Source: JAXMAO01 sp046350375 (lineage in GTDB: Bacteria; Planctomycetota; Phycisphaerae; UBA1845; UTPLA1). From it: a stretch of DNA of 64,000 bases. Shown in pieces: positions 1-8,826 of the stretch. Below the pieces are notes generated by a model. The model was not told where the DNA came from. It worked only from the letters and a program-made list of their open reading frames with translations, and made no database searches. Positions within the stretch are counted from its first letter, which is position 1. Every line of letters begins with the position of its first letter. Made by a program: the position numbers and the translations under genes. The stretch covers positions 62,001-126,000 of the forward strand of contig JAXMAO010000006.1 in assembly GCA_046350375.1 (NCBI GenBank). The letters are read 5' to 3'.

Positions 1-1169
1 GTCGCCGGCCAAGACGCGATTACCGAAGTCTCCGCCCCGCCGGGCCCGCCGCCAAAAAAAGCTCCGCCCCCGCGGCGCTAGCCGCTCCCGGGGGCGCATC
101 GGCCGTCGGATCGACCGCCGGCCGAGATATCATTCAGCAGATCGGCGTCGATCCCGACACATTCAACAAGGTCGTCAATCGCTACGAGACCGAGCTCTCG
201 CGCCGCGAACAGCAGATCGGCGACCTTGAATCGCGCAACCGCGAGCTGGCTACGGTCGCCGCCGCCCTCAAGCGCGTCGAAGTCGAGGCCGCGCGTGGCG
301 ACCCCGCCGCGCGGGCCGCCATCGCCGAGGCCCGCGCCTCCGGCGACGTGGCCAAACTTCAAGCCGCCCTCTCGGACGAGCAGCGCCGACGTGCAGACGA
401 GATCAGGGCCCAGGCGGCCGACTACTTCGAGCTCTGCCGCGAACTGGCGGCGGTCGCCTACCTGCGCGGCGACGTGGACGAAGCCCAGCGACAGCTCGAC
501 ACTGTCCTGCACTTCGACCCCAACGACCGCGACGCGATCAATCGCCTGGGGCACATTCATGGACTTCGCGGCCGGCTGCCGGAGGCCGAATCGGCCTATC
601 GGCGGGTGCTGAAGCTGTCGGCCGACGACGAGTCGTGGCAGGCCGTCGCCTACGGCAACCTCGGCCTGATCTACCGCACCCGCGGCGACCTCGACCAGGC
701 CGAGGCCATGCAACGCAAGTCGCTGGCGATCGAGGAGCTGCTCGGCCGGCTGGAGGGCATGGCCATCCAGTACGGCAACCTCGGCGTGATCTACAAGACC
801 CGCGGCGATCTCGACCAGGCCGAGGCCATGCAACGCAAGTCGCTGGCGATCGAGGAGCAGCTCGGCCGGCTGGAGGGCATGGCCATCCAGTACGGCAACC
901 TCGGCCTGATCTACAAGACCCGCGGCGAGCTCGACCAGGCCGAGGCCATGCACCGCAAGGCGCTAGCCATCAGTGAAAAGCTAGGCCTATTGGAGCTCAC
1001 TGCAAATCAGTACGGCAACCTCGGCCTGATCGCCGAGCAGCGCGGCCAGATCGCCGAGGCCCGGCGACTGTGGACGCTGTCGCGCGACCTGTACATCAAG
1101 ATTGGCGCCAAGCCGATGGTTGTCCAACTGCAAGGCTGGCTCGATGGTCTGTCGCCGGCGGACAAGTGA
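1..1169 (+). CDS. TPR-repeat protein, 3' part; 5' end outside window
   Basis: The frame that ends at 1169 is open from the window edge, so only the C-terminal part is here. It starts with a low-complexity linker, then a helical coiled-coil stretch (about 120-400, with ETELSRREQQIGDLESR), then tetratricopeptide repeats of the NLGLIYRTRGDLDQAEAM type, three of them almost identical. TPRs of this kind are protein-binding scaffolds, in planctomycetes often attached to NTPase or effector domains, but no such domain is visible. Bases 1-60 read more naturally in another frame (VAGQDAITEVSAPPG...), which joins the TPR frame through a run of seven A at 54-60. That is either a missing base or a -1 slippery site. 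Function unknown. Confidence 0.75.
   Translation, partial: RRPRRDYRSLRPAGPAAKKSSAPAALAAPGGASAVGSTAGRDIIQQIGVDPDTFNKVVNRYETELSRREQQIGDLESRNRELATVAAALKRVEVEAARGDPAARAAIAEARASGDVAKLQAALSDEQRRRADEIRAQAADYFELCRELAAVAYLRGDVDEAQRQLDTVLHFDPNDRDAINRLGHIHGLRGRLPEAESAYRRVLKLSADDESWQAVAYGNLGLIYRTRGDLDQAEAMQRKSLAIEELLGRLEGMAIQYGNLGVIYKTRGDLDQAEAMQRKSLAIEEQLGRLEGMAIQYGNLGLIYKTRGELDQAEAMHRKALAISEKLGLLELTANQYGNLGLIAEQRGQIAEARRLWTLSRDLYIKIGAKPMVVQLQGWLDGLSPADK
54..60 (+). other. A7 run at a frame switch (slippery heptamer or indel)
   Basis: In the upstream frame the run reads cca-aaa-aaa-gct, that is A_AAA_AAA, the canonical -1 slippery heptamer. Upstream frame 1 stops at 79-81. Slipping back one base moves the ribosome into the long TPR frame. 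A homopolymer length error in the assembly explains the same pattern and is the more cautious reading. Confidence 0.4.
651..1010 (+). repeat. Three 120-bp tandem repeats encoding 40-residue TPR units
   Basis: Units at 651-770, 771-890 and 891-1010 each encode one TPR beginning YGNLG. The first two differ at only a few bases; the third diverges towards its end. Near identity at DNA level, including synonymous sites, points to recent duplication or gene conversion. Confidence 0.9.
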
Positions 1170-1217
1170 CCGATTGCGCGGGCCAGGCGGGAAGCGATCC
1201 GCACGGCAGAAGCAGGA

Positions 1218-1236
1218 CACGGGCGAGACGCCCGTG
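1218..1236. repeat. Intergenic hairpin, 8-bp stem (cacgggcg-aga-cgcccgtg)
   Basis: Perfect inverted repeat with a three-base loop just after the TPR gene. The wording 'acgggcgagacgcccgt' is a dispersed intergenic element I associate with planctomycete and other PVC genomes. No T-tract follows, so it is probably a REP-like element that might double as a weak terminator. It lies in the gene-free stretch 1170-1512, which otherwise shows only the two hairpins listed next. Confidence 0.55.
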
Positions 1237-1338
1237 CCACGCGGAGGCGCACGTGCCGCCCTGACTTCGGCGGCAAAGAGGATCTTCGCCGCTACCGGGA
1301 GAGGGGCTCATCGCGCGTCGCAGCGAGAGCTGAGTAGC

Positions 1339-1360
1339 GTGGGTCGCAGCGGCGACCCAC
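1339..1360. repeat. Intergenic hairpin, 9-bp stem (gtgggtcgc...gcgacccac)
   Basis: Perfect inverted repeat gtgggtcgc / gcgacccac around a four-base loop. It shares the word gtgggtc with the hairpin 12 bases downstream, so the two look like copies of one REP-type family. It lies between the TPR gene and the convergent lipoprotein gene. Confidence 0.6.
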
Positions 1361-1372
1361 CTGATGGGTGAC

Positions 1373-1397
1373 GGTGGGTCACCGGCGATGACCCACC
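1373..1397. repeat. Intergenic hairpin, 9-bp stem (ggtgggtca...tgacccacc)
   Basis: Perfect inverted repeat ggtgggtca / tgacccacc with a seven-base loop. Paired with the element at 1339-1360 it forms a REP-doublet-like unit. It could act as a transcription terminator for either convergent neighbour, but no U-tract is present. Confidence 0.6.
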
Positions 1398-1512
1398 CTA
1401 CATGAAGACATGTGACTCCCAAGTCCTCCCCGGGCGCGGTCGCCTGTGCCACGCCTTCCGTCAGGAGAAGAGTCTGCCGCCCGAGAAGTGAGCCGCCCCG
1501 GAACCGGCCCGC

Positions 1513-2349
1513 CTACGGCGTAATCACCACCCGTCCCACGGCCGTCACGCGCAGCGGCGCGCCGTTGTCGTCGTGAACGCCGTCGTTCAGCGTCGCCGAC
1601 AGCGTGTAGGTTCCGGGCGCGATCTGCATCGCGTCGCTGTCCACCGTCGTGAAGTTGAACGTCCCGTTGTTGCCGTTGTCCGACGCGTTCACCGTCGCGA
1701 TCGTCCGCTCGTCGCCGCTGGCCGGCGCGTTCGGCGTCGGGTCCAGCCGCAGCGTGATGACCGTGTCGCCGTTCGCCACGCCGTTGTCGGTCCAGGTGAG
1801 GTTGACGTTGTTGCCCACCGCCACCGGCACGTCGGCCGCCGCCGGATTCGTAAAGCTCAACGTCGGCACCGGCAGGGCGCTGGTCACCACCAGGTCGCCG
1901 GTCGCCCGCGCCGTGACGTTCGTCCCGTCCGGCGCGGCCAGCGTGATGACCGGCTGATAGTTGCCCACGATCACGCCGATGACGTTCCAGTCGAACTTGT
2001 CGGCGTCGCCGTCGGCCAGCGCGTCCTCGACCGTCAGCGGAATCTCCGAGATCGTCTCGCGCGACACCGGGTCCACCCGCTCGACCCTCAGCGTCGCCGT
2101 CGTTCCGGCGACCATCGCCACGTCGGCCCATTGAATCGTGAACGGCGCCCCGGGCGCGACATTCTGCGTCGTCACCGGGTTGGCGAAGGTGACCGCCAGC
2201 GTCGGCAGCTCCGGCCCCTGCTGCGGGCGCGCCCCGAGAATAAACAGCACCAGGTCTGGATTGCACCCGGCCGCCACCACCAGCACGATGCCGGTCAGCC
2301 AGACGATGGGGCGGGCGCAGGATTTGCGGCGGATATTTCGCACGGGCAT
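1513..2349 (-). CDS. Putative secreted lipoprotein, all-beta
   Basis: About 278 residues from the ATG at 2347-2349, chosen because it puts a signal peptide (basic MPVRNIRRK, then a hydrophobic stretch ending VVAAGC) right at the start. The Cys fits a lipoprotein cleavage site. The mature part is rich in T, N, D and V and looks like two or three Ig-like or cadherin-like beta domains (TLSFTNPAAADVPVAVGN; APGTYTLSATLNDG). Such proteins sit on the outer or inner membrane facing the periplasm. No enzyme motif is seen and the function is unknown. It is divergent from the lipoprotein gene at 2576. Confidence 0.65.
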   Translation of the reverse strand: MPVRNIRRKSCARPIVWLTGIVLVVAAGCNPDLVLFILGARPQQGPELPTLAVTFANPVTTQNVAPGAPFTIQWADVAMVAGTTATLRVERVDPVSRETISEIPLTVEDALADGDADKFDWNVIGVIVGNYQPVITLAAPDGTNVTARATGDLVVTSALPVPTLSFTNPAAADVPVAVGNNVNLTWTDNGVANGDTVITLRLDPTPNAPASGDERTIATVNASDNGNNGTFNFTTVDSDAMQIAPGTYTLSATLNDGVHDDNGAPLRVTAVGRVVITP

Positions 2350-2528
2350 GAATCTCACGATCGACGGGCCTGGCCCGCCGTCCCAGCGAGGAATCGCGGA
2401 GAATCGTCGCGAGGAGACGCCCCGCAAGATTGTTGGCCCGCGTTCCGGCCGGAGTCAAACCGGCCCGTTTAGGTTATCGGTGAGCGGACGTGACAGGCTT
2501 CACTCGCCGGCGGGGGAGGGTCGAGGCA

Positions 2529-2534
2529 TATAAT
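2529..2534 (+). promoter_or_regulatory. TATAAT -10 element for the lipoprotein gene at 2576
   Basis: Exact TATAAT in a GC-rich divergent intergenic region, 42 bases before the start codon. No good -35 hexamer lies 16-18 bases upstream, so the assignment rests on the -10 alone. Confidence 0.4.
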
Positions 2535-2575
2535 CGCTGTGGCCGCCCCCGCACGCCGGCCGACAAGATAGGGGA

Positions 2576-3166
2576 ATGTTCATCGCCCCCTCACGCACGA
2601 TGCGGGTTATGCGGACCTTGGCGCGCTCGTCGATCGCCTGGCTCGGCTGCCTCGCGCTCGTTTCCAGCTGCACGCCCACCGCCTGGCTGAACCTCACCGT
2701 CACCCGCCGCGGTACAATTACGATCGGCTTCATCAACAATACGCCGTTTCGCGCCAACTTCACCTTCGGCGGCTACGACGTGACCGACCAGTCCACCGTG
2801 CCCGTCTTCGGACAGCTGCGCGTAGAGGGCAACACCTCGGCAGCCCAGCAGACCCAGGCCTGCCGGCGCGTCTTTTCCGTCGGCGGCGATGAACTGATCC
2901 GTCTCATCCGCCAGCAGAACCTGACCGTCAACGACGCCCCGGTCCTGCACGAAAACATCTTCTTCTCGTCCGCGGCGGCGGGCGACCCGCTGGCCGCCGT
3001 CCCCACCGAGGGCACCGCTCAGCAGCGCATTCTCCTCGACGGGGTGGACTATCTCTGTGCCGGCGTCCTGGTCTTCAGCTACGTGCAGGACGCGGCCGCC
3101 CCCGGTGGTTTCCGCATGGATTACATGTTCATCGAGCCGACCCCGCCGGCCCTGCCCGCGCCCTAG
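2576..3166 (+). CDS. Putative lipoprotein of unknown function
   Basis: 196 residues. The N-terminus has a hydrophobic segment followed by LALVSSC, a plausible lipobox, so the protein is probably exported and lipidated; an internal Met (MRVMRTLARSS) may be the true start. The mature domain contains NNTPFRANFTFGGYDV and a Cys pair (QACRRVF, DYLCAGV) that might form a disulfide. I do not recognise the family. The gene is divergent from the lipoprotein at 1513-2349. Confidence 0.6.
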   Translation: MFIAPSRTMRVMRTLARSSIAWLGCLALVSSCTPTAWLNLTVTRRGTITIGFINNTPFRANFTFGGYDVTDQSTVPVFGQLRVEGNTSAAQQTQACRRVFSVGGDELIRLIRQQNLTVNDAPVLHENIFFSSAAAGDPLAAVPTEGTAQQRILLDGVDYLCAGVLVFSYVQDAAAPGGFRMDYMFIEPTPPALPAP

Positions 3167-3298
3167 CCGCTCCGCGCGGCAATTCACCCATCAGCCCAGC
3201 ACGCAGCCGGCCCCGGGAACCGCGTCCGTCCGGTTGTGCCGTCGCCGACGGCCCACCTTCGCAAAATCACAGCCGTGCCCAATCGTCCGCGACGCGGT

Positions 3299-3304
3299 TA
3301 TAAT
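3299..3304 (+). promoter_or_regulatory. TATAAT -10 element upstream of the pilM-like gene
   Basis: Exact TATAAT; the -35 position 17 bases upstream (tgccca) matches the consensus poorly. It would give a leader of about 180 bases to the start at 3490. The gene-free stretch 3167-3489 shows nothing else I can support. Confidence 0.35.
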
Positions 3305-3489
3305 CTGTCCGGGTGCCCGCGCGGACGCAGATGGCTTGCCACGCCGCGCCGCCTGAATCTGGACACCCGCTTGCCGGTGCCGCAACATCGACTCCCGCCC
3401 GATCGCCGCATGCCGACCCCGCGAGCTGAATGGGCCATTGAGGTGTCGCGGACCCGCAGCGCAAACCGCGCCCCACAGGAGACGCAACC

Positions 3490-5643
3490 ATGCCCGCAAA
3501 ATCCGCCGTCTGGGGAATCGACCTCGGGCAGTGCGCCGTCAAGGCGGTCCGGGTGCAGCCGGCTGGTGAACAGATCGAGCTGCTCGACTTCTACGCCCGC
3601 GAGCACGAGCGCCCGCTGACCGCGCCGGACGCCGACGCGCCCATGCTCATCAAGGCCTCGCTCGAAGGGCTGCTCGAGCGCCACGACGTCAAGAAGCAGC
3701 CGGTCGTCCTCACCGTCCCCAGCCAGATGACGCTGACGCGCTTCGCCAAGCTCCCCCCGGTCGAACAGAAGCGCATCGCCGACATCGTCGAGAACTACGA
3801 GGCCCAGCAGCAGATTCCCTTCGACATGGACGAGGTCGTCTGGGACTACGAGATCTTCGCCGCGCCCGAGTCGACCGACGTCGAGGCCGGCATCTTCGCC
3901 ATCCGCAAAGAGCTCATCCGCCAGCACCTGGCCCACTTCACCGCGCTGGGCATCGAGCCGATCGCGGTGCAGAGCTCCGCCCTGGCGACCTACAACGCCC
4001 TCAAGTCCGACGGCCAGCTCGACGGTTCCTGCACGCTGCTGCTCGACATCGGCGCGGTCGCCACCGACCTCATCATCGCCGAGGGACACAGCCTCTGGTC
4101 GCGCGTCGTGCCGATGGGCGGCAACGCCTTCACCGACGCCCTGGTCAAGTCGTTCAAGCTCTCCTTCGCCAAGGCCGAGCAGCTCAAGCGCACCGCCTCG
4201 GCCTCCAAGTACGCCCGACAGATCATGCAGGCCATGCGACCCGTCTTCGCCGACCTGCTCTCGCAGATTCAGCAGTCGATCGGCTTCTACACGTCGACGC
4301 GGCGCCAGTCGGAAATCAAGCGCGTGGTCGGCATGGGGCGCGCCTTCGCTCTGCCCGGGCTCCAGAAATTCCTCACGCAGAACCTCCAGATTCCGGTCGA
4401 AAAGCTGGCCGGGTTCCAGAAAATGTCGGCTCCGACCAAGCCCGACAATTTCGCCGAGTACATCATCAGCGCGTCGGTGGCATATGGCGCCGCGCTGCAG
4501 GGCGCCGGCGCGACCACCATCAAGTCCAACCTCCTGCCCACCGAGGTCGCCCGCGAGCAGATGTGGCGCGCCAAGCGCATCTTTTTCGCCGCCAGCGCCG
4601 CCTGCGTCGCCGGCGCGGCCGGGGCGATCTGGCTCGGCAACATGCTCGCGTCCAACGCCCTCGCCAGCGGCATGGGCAACGTGTCCTCGCCGACGCCGCG
4701 CTCCGTCGACTCGGCCACCGCCGGCGCGATGATCGATTCCGGCGCCCAGCGCGGCAACGACGCGCCGCTCGAATATGCCGCCAAGGTCGCCGGCGCGCTC
4801 GAGACCCTCAAGCGTGACTTCGACAACCTGCCGCGACCGGCCGAGCTCGAGTCGCGCTTCCGGCTCATCTCCGAGCTGCCCAACAACAACGTCGTCGTCC
4901 CGCAGCTTCTCGACCTCGTGACCCGCGTGCTCAGCTCCGACACCCCGCCCGAGGTTCGCGCCGCCGCCGGCACGCCCGAATATCTCGCGGTCGTCAAGCG
5001 AATGAGCCGCGGCGAGCGGCGAGAAATCTGGATCGACCGCTTCGACTGCCGCTTCAACTCGAAGGACGCCCGCAAGGCCTTCACCGCCTCACCCATTCGC
5101 GGAAGCGAAGGCGAGGCAGAGGCCCCCAGCGCCAACGCCGGCTGGGGAATCATCATCGAAGGCCGCACCACCCACCCGGAAGCCAATACGTGGCTCGCCG
5201 GCCTGGTCAGGAAAATCGCCGACGAGGGTCGCCGCCCCGAGCGCAAGACCTGGTGGATCGGGAACGCCACGCTGTCCGAGCTGAAGAAGGTCCAGGTCCG
5301 CCGCGGCGGAACCGGCGCGCCGGGCTACCCGCCGCCGCCCCCGGTGAGCAATCCGCGCAACGAGGGCCCCAGCGGACCGATCAGCCGCTTCCCCGCGCCC
5401 GCGCGCGGCGCGCCCGCAACGCTCGACCCCAGCCAGTTCCTCCGCCCACCGCCCAACATCGATCCGACCACCGGCGAGAGCGTCGAGCAGGACTCTGAAT
5501 TCACCATCACCCTGGTGGTCACGCGCGGCGCCGTGCCGCCCGACAAGATTCCCAAGGAATTCCTGCCCGCAGGCGCCAAGGGCAAGCCCGGCCAGCCCGC
5601 CGCCGATCGACCCGCCGGTGGAGCCGAGCGCCCGCCCGACTGA
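3490..5643 (+). CDS. pilM: Pilus assembly ATPase-fold protein PilM fused to a PilN-like segment
   Basis: 717 residues, about twice the usual PilM. Residues 1-340 are a PilM/FtsA-type actin-like fold: GIDLGQCAVKAVRV (phosphate 1), LLLDIGAVATDLIIAEG (phosphate 2), VVGMGRAFALPGL (adenosine loop). PilM is the cytoplasmic platform of type IV pilus and related secretion machines and binds the N-terminus of PilN. Here the chain continues with SNLLP at about 345-349, the PilN-type PilM-binding motif, then a membrane helix at about 364-386 and a periplasmic region with a Pro-rich tail. This suggests a PilM-PilN fusion. It heads a cluster with two bitopic proteins and a secretin. The next gene starts 67 bases later. 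Confidence 0.8.
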   Translation: MPAKSAVWGIDLGQCAVKAVRVQPAGEQIELLDFYAREHERPLTAPDADAPMLIKASLEGLLERHDVKKQPVVLTVPSQMTLTRFAKLPPVEQKRIADIVENYEAQQQIPFDMDEVVWDYEIFAAPESTDVEAGIFAIRKELIRQHLAHFTALGIEPIAVQSSALATYNALKSDGQLDGSCTLLLDIGAVATDLIIAEGHSLWSRVVPMGGNAFTDALVKSFKLSFAKAEQLKRTASASKYARQIMQAMRPVFADLLSQIQQSIGFYTSTRRQSEIKRVVGMGRAFALPGLQKFLTQNLQIPVEKLAGFQKMSAPTKPDNFAEYIISASVAYGAALQGAGATTIKSNLLPTEVAREQMWRAKRIFFAASAACVAGAAGAIWLGNMLASNALASGMGNVSSPTPRSVDSATAGAMIDSGAQRGNDAPLEYAAKVAGALETLKRDFDNLPRPAELESRFRLISELPNNNVVVPQLLDLVTRVLSSDTPPEVRAAAGTPEYLAVVKRMSRGERREIWIDRFDCRFNSKDARKAFTASPIRGSEGEAEAPSANAGWGIIIEGRTTHPEANTWLAGLVRKIADEGRRPERKTWWIGNATLSELKKVQVRRGGTGAPGYPPPPPVSNPRNEGPSGPISRFPAPARGAPATLDPSQFLRPPPNIDPTTGESVEQDSEFTITLVVTRGAVPPDKIPKEFLPAGAKGKPGQPAADRPAGGAERPPD

Positions 5644-5710
5644 CGCCGGGTCGCAGTCGGCCGAAGAGGTCCGTGTCCATCCATCGATAACCGCAGCGAG
5701 CGAGCAGCCT

Positions 5711-6964
5711 ATGAACATGATGAAACGATACTGGCAGATACTGGCCTGCGGCGGCGTGATCGTGCTTTCGATCGGCGCCGGGGTCTGGGGCTACCTGCAA
5801 GGCGAGAGCATCACCGCCAGGCTCGACGTGCCGCAGAAGCTGATGACCAAGCTCAAGTCACTCTCGACGAGCGGCGTCAACCCCGGCATGATCGAGTCCG
5901 AGCGCGCCAAGAACGAAAAGGCCAAGGCCGAATACGAAAACGCCCTGCGCATCGGGCGCGACCTGCAGGTCTACAGCAGCTATCACGAGACGCGCAGCGC
6001 GTCGGGCGAGATCAGGCGCGTCGAGCGTGCCCCGGTCGCCGCGAATGTTCTGCCCGCTCCGCACAGCAACTCCGAGGCCTTCGCCTTCCGCGACGCCTAC
6101 CGGCGCGAGCACGCGCGGCTGCTGACCCGCATGCATGCCGGGCTGCCGCCCGGGGCCGAGGAAGTCGCCCTGGTCCAGTCCGAAATGCGCTCCGCCAAGA
6201 CCGTGACGCCGCAGAACGAAGACCCCTGGTCGCTCAGCGAAGGCGCCGTCGTGGTCGACACCAGCTCGATGCTCCGCAACCGGCCCACGTCGCGCGAAGA
6301 CCTGCTGCGGCAGGACGCCGCCTTCGTTGCCGCGCTGCGCCGCGCCAAGCAGATCTGGATGTACGTCGAGCCGACCGCGATCGGCATTCACGCCCTCGCC
6401 AACGGCGACGACGCGCCGCCCGCCGACCAGATATGGCAGGCGCAGATGTCGCTCTGGATTCAGCAGGACATCGCCACGGCCCTCACCCGCGTCAACGAGG
6501 CCGCCGTCGAGTCCTACGCCAAGGCCAAGCTCGACGACCGCGCCTGGGTCGCCTACCTGCCCGTCAAGCACCTGAAGCGCCTTTCGATTCGCGATCGACT
6601 CGGTCGCGGCGGCGGTCAGAACCTGAACGGCGTGACCTGGGCCGAGTCGTTCACCGGCAAGAACAACAACGCGTCGCTCTTCATGGTCCCGGTGCAGCTC
6701 GAACTGGTGGTCGATGTCCGCGCCCTCCCGGGCCTGCTGACCGAGCTGGCGCGGGTGAACTTCTACACCCCGATCGGCGTGATGTTCGATCGCGTGCCGC
6801 CCGACCTGTCGCAGAAGCCGTATGTCTATGGCGCCGCGCCGGTCGTGCGGGCGGTGATCGACCTGGAGGGATACTTCTTCCGCGATGTATTCGAGAAGTG
6901 GATCCCCAGCGAGCTAAAGCCGGTTTTGTCGAATCCCGACGCGCGCGAGCCGAGCCGCCTGTAG
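5711..6964 (+). CDS. Bitopic inner-membrane protein at the PilO position
   Basis: About 417 residues from the ATG at 5711, chosen because the membrane segment (ILACGGVIVLSIGAGVWGYL) then follows at once. A helical region comes next (ERAKNEKAKAEYENALRIG), then a periplasmic domain. Membrane topology, size class and place between PilM/N and the secretin fit a PilO-like component that links the platform to the outer-membrane channel. Sequence similarity to PilO is not evident by eye, so the role is inferred from context. The central region (ILAN-like QIWMYVEPTAIGIHAL) shows no enzymatic motif. Confidence 0.55.
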   Translation: MNMMKRYWQILACGGVIVLSIGAGVWGYLQGESITARLDVPQKLMTKLKSLSTSGVNPGMIESERAKNEKAKAEYENALRIGRDLQVYSSYHETRSASGEIRRVERAPVAANVLPAPHSNSEAFAFRDAYRREHARLLTRMHAGLPPGAEEVALVQSEMRSAKTVTPQNEDPWSLSEGAVVVDTSSMLRNRPTSREDLLRQDAAFVAALRRAKQIWMYVEPTAIGIHALANGDDAPPADQIWQAQMSLWIQQDIATALTRVNEAAVESYAKAKLDDRAWVAYLPVKHLKRLSIRDRLGRGGGQNLNGVTWAESFTGKNNNASLFMVPVQLELVVDVRALPGLLTELARVNFYTPIGVMFDRVPPDLSQKPYVYGAAPVVRAVIDLEGYFFRDVFEKWIPSELKPVLSNPDAREPSRL

Positions 6965-7059
6965 CCGGCACGCGCCGCGCGGAAGCGGGAATGACCTGCC
7001 GCGGTCGCCGCGTAAGACCGATCCAATGACCGGGAGCCTCCCGGCGGGAGAGAGCCGCA

Positions 7060-8796
7060 ATGGCACGAGTCGCAGGAAGCTTCATCGAGAAACACGTCGA
7101 GAAGGTCGTGCTCGGCCTCTGCGCGGTGGTGATGGCAGGCGTCTGCACCTTCGCCTTCACGCGCTTCAAGACCGCCGACGGGGCCGACGCCGAGAAACTC
7201 TGCGCCGAGGCTTCCGAGGCCGCCGCCGCCGCGCTGGCCCGCGTCAAGGCGCGCACGCCCGCCGTGGCGCCCGACCTCAAGGTCACCAGCACGCTCGACC
7301 GCGTCTTCGGTCGCGGGCCCGACGCCGGGCTGATCGCCCAGGGATCCATCCAGCCCGCCCTGGCGCCGCTGGCGCCCTATCCGCCGACCCTGGTCGACAT
7401 GACCAGCGGGTCCGACGAAGCCCCGCACGACCTCGGCCGGCTCCTGCCGCCCGAGACGCCCGTTGCGCGCGGCGGCCGATCGCCGTTCACCATTCCGCCG
7501 CTCAAGCCCCTCGAGCAGATCGAAAGCGCCAAGCCCGGCGAGCAGACGCCCGAGACGCGCGGCTGGGTCGCCGTCGCGGCGCAGCTCGACCTGCTCGAGC
7601 AGGGGCGGGCGCTGCGGGCCGCCGGTTACGGGGTCGGCAAATTCTCTGCGCCGCTGGTCGTCCTCAACGTGCACCTGCAGCGCCGCGCCGCCGGCGATGA
7701 AGAGGGCGCCTGGGAAGACGTCAACGCCTGGCGGCCGTTCGAGCCGGTCGAGCTGCCCAAGGTTCGCTTCGACGAGGACGGGCGCCTGGTGTCCAGCGAC
7801 CTCGCCGACGACGTGCTCAACCTGCGCCGCAAGCTGATCCGTTTCCGCGACTACGTCGCGCGCATCACTCCGCCGCCGGTCGCGTCCGGCGATACCGCTG
7901 ATCCGCCGCCCATTCCCTGGCTGCTCGACGGCGATCCGACCGTTGAGGAGCAGGAAGGCGAAGCGCCCAAGAACGCTCCCGGCCAGATGAACCTGCCCGG
8001 CAGTCGCGGCAACACGCCGCGCAAGGAACCGACCCCCGACCGCCGCTTCAAGAAGTGGATGCGCGTCGCCGAGGACGCGCTGCGCGGCGGCAACGATCGC
8101 ACCGCCGATCTGAACCTCGCGGCGATCATGCTCGAGGCCTGCCTCGGCGAGGAAGGCGTCAGCCCCGCGAACCGCGACAAGGCGCGCAAGATGTGGGAAG
8201 ACCTCGGCCGCCGCCGCGCCACCGCCGGCCTCGCGGCGCTGCGCGACAAGCCGCGCCGTCCCGAGAAGATGATGCCCCTCGCCGCCGTCGACCTCGAGGC
8301 CGAGCCGGGCAAGAGCTACGTCTACCGGCTGCGCTACGAAGTTCTGAATCCGCTGGTCGGCAATCCGTCCGAGCTGAAGAATGCCGACGACGCGCGGCAG
8401 CTCGTGCTCGCCAGCGCCTGGTCGCCACCGACGCTGCCCGTCGAGGTGCGCTCGAACGTGCTCTATTTCGTCACCGCGATCAACGACGCCGCGCGAACCG
8501 CCGAGGTCGTGCTCTACAGAATCGAGAAAGGCCTGCGCTTCGAAGACCGCCAGACCGTCGCCGTCGGCGATTCCATCGGCCGCGCCTCCAAGACCATCCG
8601 CGGACGCAAGGTCAGCTTCACCACCGGCCTGATGGTGCTCGACGTCCTGCCCGAGGCGCGGCAGGGCGGCGGCTCCGGCGGCGGCCTGGTCGTGGTCAAC
8701 ACCAGCGACGGCCGGCTCTACCAGCGGACCGTCACCGGCGACCGCGCCGACCCGAAATACGTCAGCCTCTCGCGGCGCGGTAACGGCCGCGGATAG
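7060..8796 (+). CDS. Bitopic protein of the pilus/secretion locus (PilP position)
   Basis: 578 residues. A single membrane helix lies near the N-terminus (VVLGLCAVVMAGVCTFAF, about 16-33), followed by a long, Pro-rich periplasmic part. The C-terminal third (from PLAAVDLEAEPGKSYVYRLRYE) looks like a beta domain, and the chain ends with a GGGSGGG linker and a short Arg-rich tail. The start is supported by the purine-rich gggagagag 8 bases upstream. The gene sits just before the secretin, where type IV pilus loci carry pilP. The family is not recognised and the role is inferred only from order and topology. Confidence 0.55.
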   Translation: MARVAGSFIEKHVEKVVLGLCAVVMAGVCTFAFTRFKTADGADAEKLCAEASEAAAAALARVKARTPAVAPDLKVTSTLDRVFGRGPDAGLIAQGSIQPALAPLAPYPPTLVDMTSGSDEAPHDLGRLLPPETPVARGGRSPFTIPPLKPLEQIESAKPGEQTPETRGWVAVAAQLDLLEQGRALRAAGYGVGKFSAPLVVLNVHLQRRAAGDEEGAWEDVNAWRPFEPVELPKVRFDEDGRLVSSDLADDVLNLRRKLIRFRDYVARITPPPVASGDTADPPPIPWLLDGDPTVEEQEGEAPKNAPGQMNLPGSRGNTPRKEPTPDRRFKKWMRVAEDALRGGNDRTADLNLAAIMLEACLGEEGVSPANRDKARKMWEDLGRRRATAGLAALRDKPRRPEKMMPLAAVDLEAEPGKSYVYRLRYEVLNPLVGNPSELKNADDARQLVLASAWSPPTLPVEVRSNVLYFVTAINDAARTAEVVLYRIEKGLRFEDRQTVAVGDSIGRASKTIRGRKVSFTTGLMVLDVLPEARQGGGSGGGLVVVNTSDGRLYQRTVTGDRADPKYVSLSRRGNGRG

Positions 8797-8810
8797 CCAC
8801 CTGAACCCGC

Positions 8811-8826
8811 TTTTCAGCCCTGCCAG
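8811..8826 (+). repeat. First copy of a 15-16-base motif repeated at 9100-9114
   Basis: ttttcagccctgccagt here and ttttcaccctgccagt at 9100-9114 flank the leader of the secretin gene. A direct repeat of this length in the same intergenic region may mark protein binding or a former duplication. Confidence 0.4.
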
